Below, piece by piece: positions 60,715 through 64,000 of a DNA stretch of 64,000 nucleotides. How positions within the stretch are numbered: the first letter of the stretch is position 1; each line of letters starts with the position of its first letter. The notes under the pieces are model-generated. The model searched no databases and had not been told where the DNA came from. It saw only the letters and a list, made by a program, of their open reading frames with translations. Made by a program: the position numbers and the translations under genes. This DNA is from an uncultured Prevotella sp. (GTDB taxonomy: Bacteria > Bacteroidota > Bacteroidia > Bacteroidales > Bacteroidaceae), in assembly GCA_900553465.1 (NCBI GenBank), contig USDT01000003.1, positions 65,534 to 129,533 on the forward strand. Direction: 5' to 3'.

Positions 60715-60905
60715 CGAAGGTATAGACAATAAAAAACGTGGACTTAAACTTCGTCTATACTCTCTTAGGTATCGCCAAACACCATGCAGTCATATACGAG
60801 TAAAAGCCCACGCCACAGGCGTGAGCATTAACTTCTACTCTTGACTGCATTTCTTTCAAATTGGCGATTTTTAAGAGAGTCAGAATAAAGCTAACGCTTT
60901 TTATT
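60715..60905. ncRNA. Structured RNA or origin with five nested stems
   Basis: Perfect arm pairs: ACTCTCTTA/TAAGAGAGT (60759, 60872), ATCGCCAA/TTGGCGAT (60771, 60861), ATGCAGTCA/TGACTGCAT (60784, 60842), GAGTA/TACTC (60798, 60836), and GCCCACGCC/GGCGTGAGC with one mismatch (60806, 60818). A sixth hairpin, TATAGAC/GTCTATA, flanks it on the left. On the plus strand a terminator-like AAAGC-TAAC-GCTTT plus T run follows. It may be a non-coding RNA or a single-strand origin. Confidence 0.65.
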
Positions 60906-60980
60906 TATATGTCTTTAAAAATTAATGCTTCATAGGCTATTCTTTTTGTTCATATTGCAAAGATACAAATTTTGATTAAT

Positions 60981-61265
60981 TTAAATGGAAAGTATACGGT
61001 TTAATTCCTCTCGGCTATTAAATTGATATATTTTACCATTAACCTTAATGAAGCCTTCTACATTATCATACATAGGCTCAAAGAGGCTTTTAACAGAAAT
61101 GCCTAAAGCTATTGCTATCTTTTCAATGGTGTCCAATCGCGCATTTCCATACATAGCACGATTGAGGCTTGCAGGGTCTATTCCCATATCTTTTGCAAGG
61201 TCTTTTAGCTGTTTGTTTTGTTCTTTACATATTCTCTTTACGTTTTCTGCTAAAACTTTTTCCAT
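60981..61265 (-). CDS. XRE-family HTH regulator
   Basis: The 94-residue protein has KQLKDLAKDMGIDPASLNRA followed by RLDTIEKIAIALGISVKSLF, the XRE fold. It is divergent from the small serine recombinase, and two ATATCAATT repeats in between are candidate operators. It may repress the recombinases. Confidence 0.75.
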   Translation of the reverse strand: MEKVLAENVKRICKEQNKQLKDLAKDMGIDPASLNRAMYGNARLDTIEKIAIALGISVKSLFEPMYDNVEGFIKVNGKIYQFNSREELNRILSI

Positions 61266-61302
61266 TAGTTTTTTGCTGTAAAGTTAGTAATATTTGTTTA
61301 AA

Positions 61303-61342
61303 ATATCAATTATTTTTTCTTAAAATGTAATTTATATCAATT
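61303..61342. repeat. Direct repeat ATATCAATT (operator candidates)
   Basis: Copies at 61303-61311 and 61334-61342, 31 bp apart (three turns), sit between the XRE gene and the recombinase promoter. Confidence 0.4.
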
Positions 61343-61346
61343 TGAA

Positions 61347-61377
61347 TTTGTTTTTAATTATATTATAAGTATATTTG
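61347..61377 (+). promoter_or_regulatory. Recombinase promoter (TTTG, 19 bp, TATATTTG)
   Basis: TTTG (61347-61350), 19-bp spacer, TATATTTG (61370-61377) match the Bacteroidetes consensus; start about 61384, just before the recombinase gene. Confidence 0.65.
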
Positions 61378-61406
61378 CAGTGTAAAAATTGATAAATATA
61401 ACAATT

Positions 61407-62027
61407 ATGGTAAAGACAGTAATTTTCGCAAGGGTTTCAACAAGTGTTCAAGAATATGAGAGACAGGTAAACGAACTAACAACTTTCGCAAAATCAAATG
61501 ATTGGAGTGTTGAGGCTGTTTTTGCCGAAAAAATATCGGGAGCAAAGGCAAATACTGAACGTACTGAACTTATGAACATGATAAGCTATGTTGAGAGCAA
61601 TCATATTAGTAAGGTGTTGGTTACAGAGTTAAGTCGTTTAGGTCGTGACACATTACAAGTTCTAGAAGTAATTGAAATGCTGAATAAAAAAGAGATTAGT
61701 CTTTGTATTCAGAATTATGCTATTGAAACCTTAACTAAAGATGGTAAGGTTAATGCAATGAGCCAATTTTTGATTACCATACTGGCAGAAGTTGCACGTA
61801 TGGAGCGTAAGACAATAAGGGAACGCGTAGAAAGCGGTTACAATAACTATCGTGCTAATGGTGGAAAAGTTGGTAGAAAAACAGGGTATAAGAAAGCAGA
61901 GGAAGCAATGAAAACACAATATATAGAGGAAATTAAGTTACTCAGAAAAGGGTACTCATTACGTAATATTTCTAAATTGACAGGAACGTCTATTAATACT
62001 ATCCGAAAGTGTAAGAGCCTCATCTAA
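61407..62027 (+). CDS. Small serine recombinase (invertase/resolvase type)
   Basis: The start MVKTVIFARVSTSVQEYERQ shows the catalytic Ser in RVSTS. VTELSRLGRDTLQVLEVIEM and ARMERKTIRERVESGYNNYR follow, then an HTH (LRNISKLTGTSINTIRKCKS). At 206 residues it resembles DNA invertases and resolvases; Bacteroides uses such enzymes for promoter inversion. No inverted repeat target was found near. Confidence 0.82.
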   Translation: MVKTVIFARVSTSVQEYERQVNELTTFAKSNDWSVEAVFAEKISGAKANTERTELMNMISYVESNHISKVLVTELSRLGRDTLQVLEVIEMLNKKEISLCIQNYAIETLTKDGKVNAMSQFLITILAEVARMERKTIRERVESGYNNYRANGGKVGRKTGYKKAEEAMKTQYIEEIKLLRKGYSLRNISKLTGTSINTIRKCKSLI

Positions 62028-62261
62028 CTTGATTTTTAATTTTATTTTTGGTATATTTGAATCAGTAGGCGTTCTTTGACATATTGAGAATAAAATAGAA
62101 GTAATAAAATGAGATATAGTCATTCTTTAAGAGAGTAGGTTTATTGCAAACGCGAAAGGCGACGGTCAGGTATTTGACGATTATCGTTTTACCGTTGCTG
62201 GATGGCTATCAAATACCAAATATAAGTGTCGAGATTGACACACTGGAAATTTTTATATTGA
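62028..62261. other. Intergenic region with paired segments upstream of the large recombinase
   Basis: GGTATTTGA (62169-62177) pairs with TCAAATACC (62209-62217), and GTGTC/GACAC form a small stem just downstream. Between lie ACGAT-ATCGT and ACGGT/ACCGT pairs. The structure suggests a leader or regulatory RNA; no gene is seen. Confidence 0.45.
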
Positions 62262-62399
62262 ATGTTTAACGAAGAAAAATTAAAGTCGTATGAAGAAATA
62301 TTCAATCATTTCGGCATAACAAGCCAAGAAGAGCAAAAACAAGTGTTAGAGTTCTTTTATTCAATAGGTAAAATAGTTTATAATAGTAAACAATCTTAA
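62262..62399 (+). CDS. Small hypothetical protein in the recombinase operon
   Basis: A 45-residue acidic frame (FNEEKLKSYEEIFNHFGI) ends ten bases before the large recombinase start. It may act with the recombinase, for example as a directionality factor; nothing in the sequence proves this. Confidence 0.45.
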   Translation: MFNEEKLKSYEEIFNHFGITSQEEQKQVLEFFYSIGKIVYNSKQS

Positions 62400-62409
62400 A
62401 TTAAATATT

Positions 62410-63987
62410 ATGACAAAAAAAAGTGTAAAAATAACTGAATTCTCCAGGTTGGAAAACAAAGTGGCTGCATTATGGACACGTGTCAGCACGGAAAAACAAG
62501 AGAGAAACAATTGTAGCTTAGAAACTCAGCAACGTATTTGCAGGGAATATGCAGAGCGCAACGGTATAGCCATAAAAAAGGAGTTTGGTGGAACGCATGA
62601 AAGTGCCAAGACAGAAGGTCAGATGTACCGTCAAATGATTGCAGAGGTCGCAAAAGATAAAGAAATCAATATTATTTTAGTTTACTCGTTTGACCGTTTC
62701 AGTCGAGCTGGAAATGAAGCTATTACAACTAAGGCTTATTTGAAATCCAAAGGTATATATGTTGTTTCCGCAACACAGACGACAGACCCAGATAGTTCAG
62801 TTGGTACATTTATGGAAGATATGTTGTTCCTATTTAATCAGTTTGAAAATAATTTGCGGAGGGATAAATGCGTGACGGGTATGACGGAGTGTCTAAAAAG
62901 AGGCTATTGGTTCAGCAACGTCCCATTAGGTTACGACCGAAAGAAAGTTGGTCGTGAGCATATCATAACGGTTAATGAAGATGGTAAGATATTGCGTAAC
63001 GCTTTTTTGTGGAAAGCAAATGAAGGATTAGGGGATATAGCTATCGTAGATAGATTAAGGTCTTTAGGGCTGACAATAGACCGTAAGCATCTTAATAAGA
63101 TACTGCATAACCCTTTCTATTGCGGCTACATTAAACATAGTCTTTTGGGAGATGAGATAATTAAGGGCAAACATGAACCATTGATTGATGAGGCTACATT
63201 TAACAAGGTAAATAGTTTGTCAAGTGCAGGGTATGAACATAGGGAGATAACAGATGAATTTCCACTGAAACGTCATGTTATTTGCTCTGATTGTGGTGGA
63301 TATTTGACGGGTTACACCGTAAAAGCAAGAGGGCGTAATTATTATAAGTGCAATAAGAAGGGATGCAAAAGCAATCATAGTACTGATAAGATGCACAGTA
63401 AATATGTAGGGTTATTAAACAGTTATCAGATACCGCAGGAGCTTATTCCAGTACTTACAGGAGTGTTCGAGAAAGTTTTTAAGGAAAATAATGATATGAA
63501 GACGGAAACGCGCAGGATGCTCTTAAAAAGCCAAACGGAGTGTAATGCCAAGTTGGAAAAACTTCAAATTCGCTATGGGTTAGGTGAAATTAGTGATGAG
63601 GTATATCAGACTACATATAAGCATTTGAACGCGAAAATAGCAGAAATAAAGAAAGGGCTGGAAGAAGCGAGCCAAAATTTATCGAACATGGCTAAATTTG
63701 TAGATGAGGCAATTGTAATGTCTTGTAAATTAGGTGATTTATGGATTAGTGCGGGCTTTGAATCACGTCAAGGGTTACAAAAATTAGTGTTTCCGACTGG
63801 TGTTTTGTTTGATAAAGAAGTTAATGATTATCGAACAGATAACGAGAATGAAGTATTTAAGATATTCCGTAGAATATCAGCAAGTTACAAAGAAGATAAA
63901 ACAAAAGCGACAACTGATTTTCATCAATTGTCGCCTTCTGTCGGGATGAGGCGACTCGAACGCCCGACCCCTACGTCCCGAACGTAG
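62410..63987 (+). CDS. Large serine recombinase (integrase) with host-derived C-terminus
   Basis: The catalytic domain is N-terminal (ALWTRVSTEKQERNNCSLET, catalytic Ser) with VYSFDRFSRAGNEAITTKAY. A recombinase domain and a zinc ribbon (CSDCGGYLTGYT ... YKCNKKGCK) follow, then coiled coil. The last codons run through the right repeat into the tRNA-Pro gene (MRRLERPTPTSRT). In the excised circle the frame would instead continue through the left end of the element for about 45 codons, to a stop at 58829. The native C-terminus thus likely differs. Confidence 0.88.
   Translation: MTKKSVKITEFSRLENKVAALWTRVSTEKQERNNCSLETQQRICREYAERNGIAIKKEFGGTHESAKTEGQMYRQMIAEVAKDKEINIILVYSFDRFSRAGNEAITTKAYLKSKGIYVVSATQTTDPDSSVGTFMEDMLFLFNQFENNLRRDKCVTGMTECLKRGYWFSNVPLGYDRKKVGREHIITVNEDGKILRNAFLWKANEGLGDIAIVDRLRSLGLTIDRKHLNKILHNPFYCGYIKHSLLGDEIIKGKHEPLIDEATFNKVNSLSSAGYEHREITDEFPLKRHVICSDCGGYLTGYTVKARGRNYYKCNKKGCKSNHSTDKMHSKYVGLLNSYQIPQELIPVLTGVFEKVFKENNDMKTETRRMLLKSQTECNAKLEKLQIRYGLGEISDEVYQTTYKHLNAKIAEIKKGLEEASQNLSNMAKFVDEAIVMSCKLGDLWISAGFESRQGLQKLVFPTGVLFDKEVNDYRTDNENEVFKIFRRISASYKEDKTKATTDFHQLSPSVGMRRLERPTPTSRT
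63895..63943. repeat. Right attachment-like repeat (attR candidate)
   Basis: Begins with the same 19-base block as the left repeat and contains the tRNA-Pro terminator hairpin (GCGACAACTGAT...ATCAATTGTCGC). It overlaps the 3' end of the large recombinase gene. Confidence 0.65.
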
Positions 63988-64000
63988 TGCGCTACCAACT
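63941..64000 (-). tRNA. tRNA-Pro (anticodon CGG), partial
   Basis: On the minus strand the anticodon stem CTACG/CGTAG encloses loop TTCGGGA (CGG), and a T arm GGGCG-TTCGAGT-CGCCT plus 3' acceptor CATCCCG and discriminator A follow. The 5' end lies outside the window. Confidence 0.85.

Larger units (their letters stand above)
58674..63943. mobile_element. Integrated 5.2-kb element with large serine recombinase, next to tRNA-Pro
   Basis: Imperfect 49-bp direct repeats bound the segment (19 bases identical at the left of each, about 40 of 49 matching). Inside are a Rep-like protein, an XRE regulator, and two serine recombinases, one of them the large type used for integration. The right repeat overlaps the terminator of tRNA-Pro. 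No relaxase or capsid gene is present. It may be a mobilisable or satellite element. Confidence 0.7.

Overview
The window looks like the chromosome of a Bacteroidales bacterium, probably Prevotellaceae or a close relative. The reasons are Bacteroidetes-type promoters (TTTG, about 20 bp, TAnnTTTG), a SusC-like outer-membrane family protein, many exported glycan-degrading enzymes, the recO / tRNA-Glu / rpsT order, and dispersed intergenic repeats. Two mobile elements flank about 35 kb of ordinary chromosome. Assignments rest on reading the sequence by eye; no database search was run.

1-23.2 kb: the right part of an AT-rich prophage of siphovirus type; its left end is outside the window. Reading leftward from the lysogeny switch at 19.6 kb come a recombination block (SbcC-like ATPase, RecT, MBL-fold enzyme, NinB-like), replication proteins (DnaD-like initiator, DnaC-like loader), ParB, a frameshifted Dam-type methylase, an exonuclease, a RuvC-like resolvase, and a packaging/head block (small and large terminase, portal, MuF-like head protein). 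Rightward from the switch are a CI/S24 repressor, a lipoprotein and a small HTH protein. A tyrosine integrase gene follows and reads leftward, its 3' end facing the small HTH gene. Between these convergent genes lies an array of nine palindromes in fixed-geometry modules. The prophage ends at a tRNA-Arg(CCU) with a broken second copy beside it. One early gene carries an adenine-poor, GC-rich patch that resembles the variable region of a diversity-generating retroelement target.

23.3-47.6 kb: glycan use. This holds an outer-membrane barrel receptor, GH116 and GH43 enzymes, a HEAT-DUF1080 protein with a Tat-dependent Gfo/Idh oxidoreductase, and a compact rightward operon: tatA-tatC, cytoplasmic Gfo/Idh, Tat-exported Gfo/Idh, two DUF1080 lipoproteins, an exported isomerase-fold protein and a third DUF1080 protein. 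The set fits a periplasmic pathway that breaks glycosides through 3-keto intermediates, with the exporter for its redox enzyme encoded in the same operon.

47.7-58.6 kb: housekeeping and other genes (EFR1-type ferredoxin, recO, tRNA-Glu, rpsT, acyl-CoA ligase, prfB, CYTH protein, VanZ-like protein, Na+ symporter, HHH protein) with two 510-bp copies of an intergenic repeat.

58.7-63.94 kb: a 5.2-kb integrated element bounded by 49-bp imperfect direct repeats next to tRNA-Pro. It encodes a NUMOD3-like peptide, a Rep-like protein, a lipoprotein, an XRE regulator, a small serine recombinase and a large serine recombinase whose last codons lie in the host tRNA. It also holds a strongly structured RNA or origin with five nested stems.
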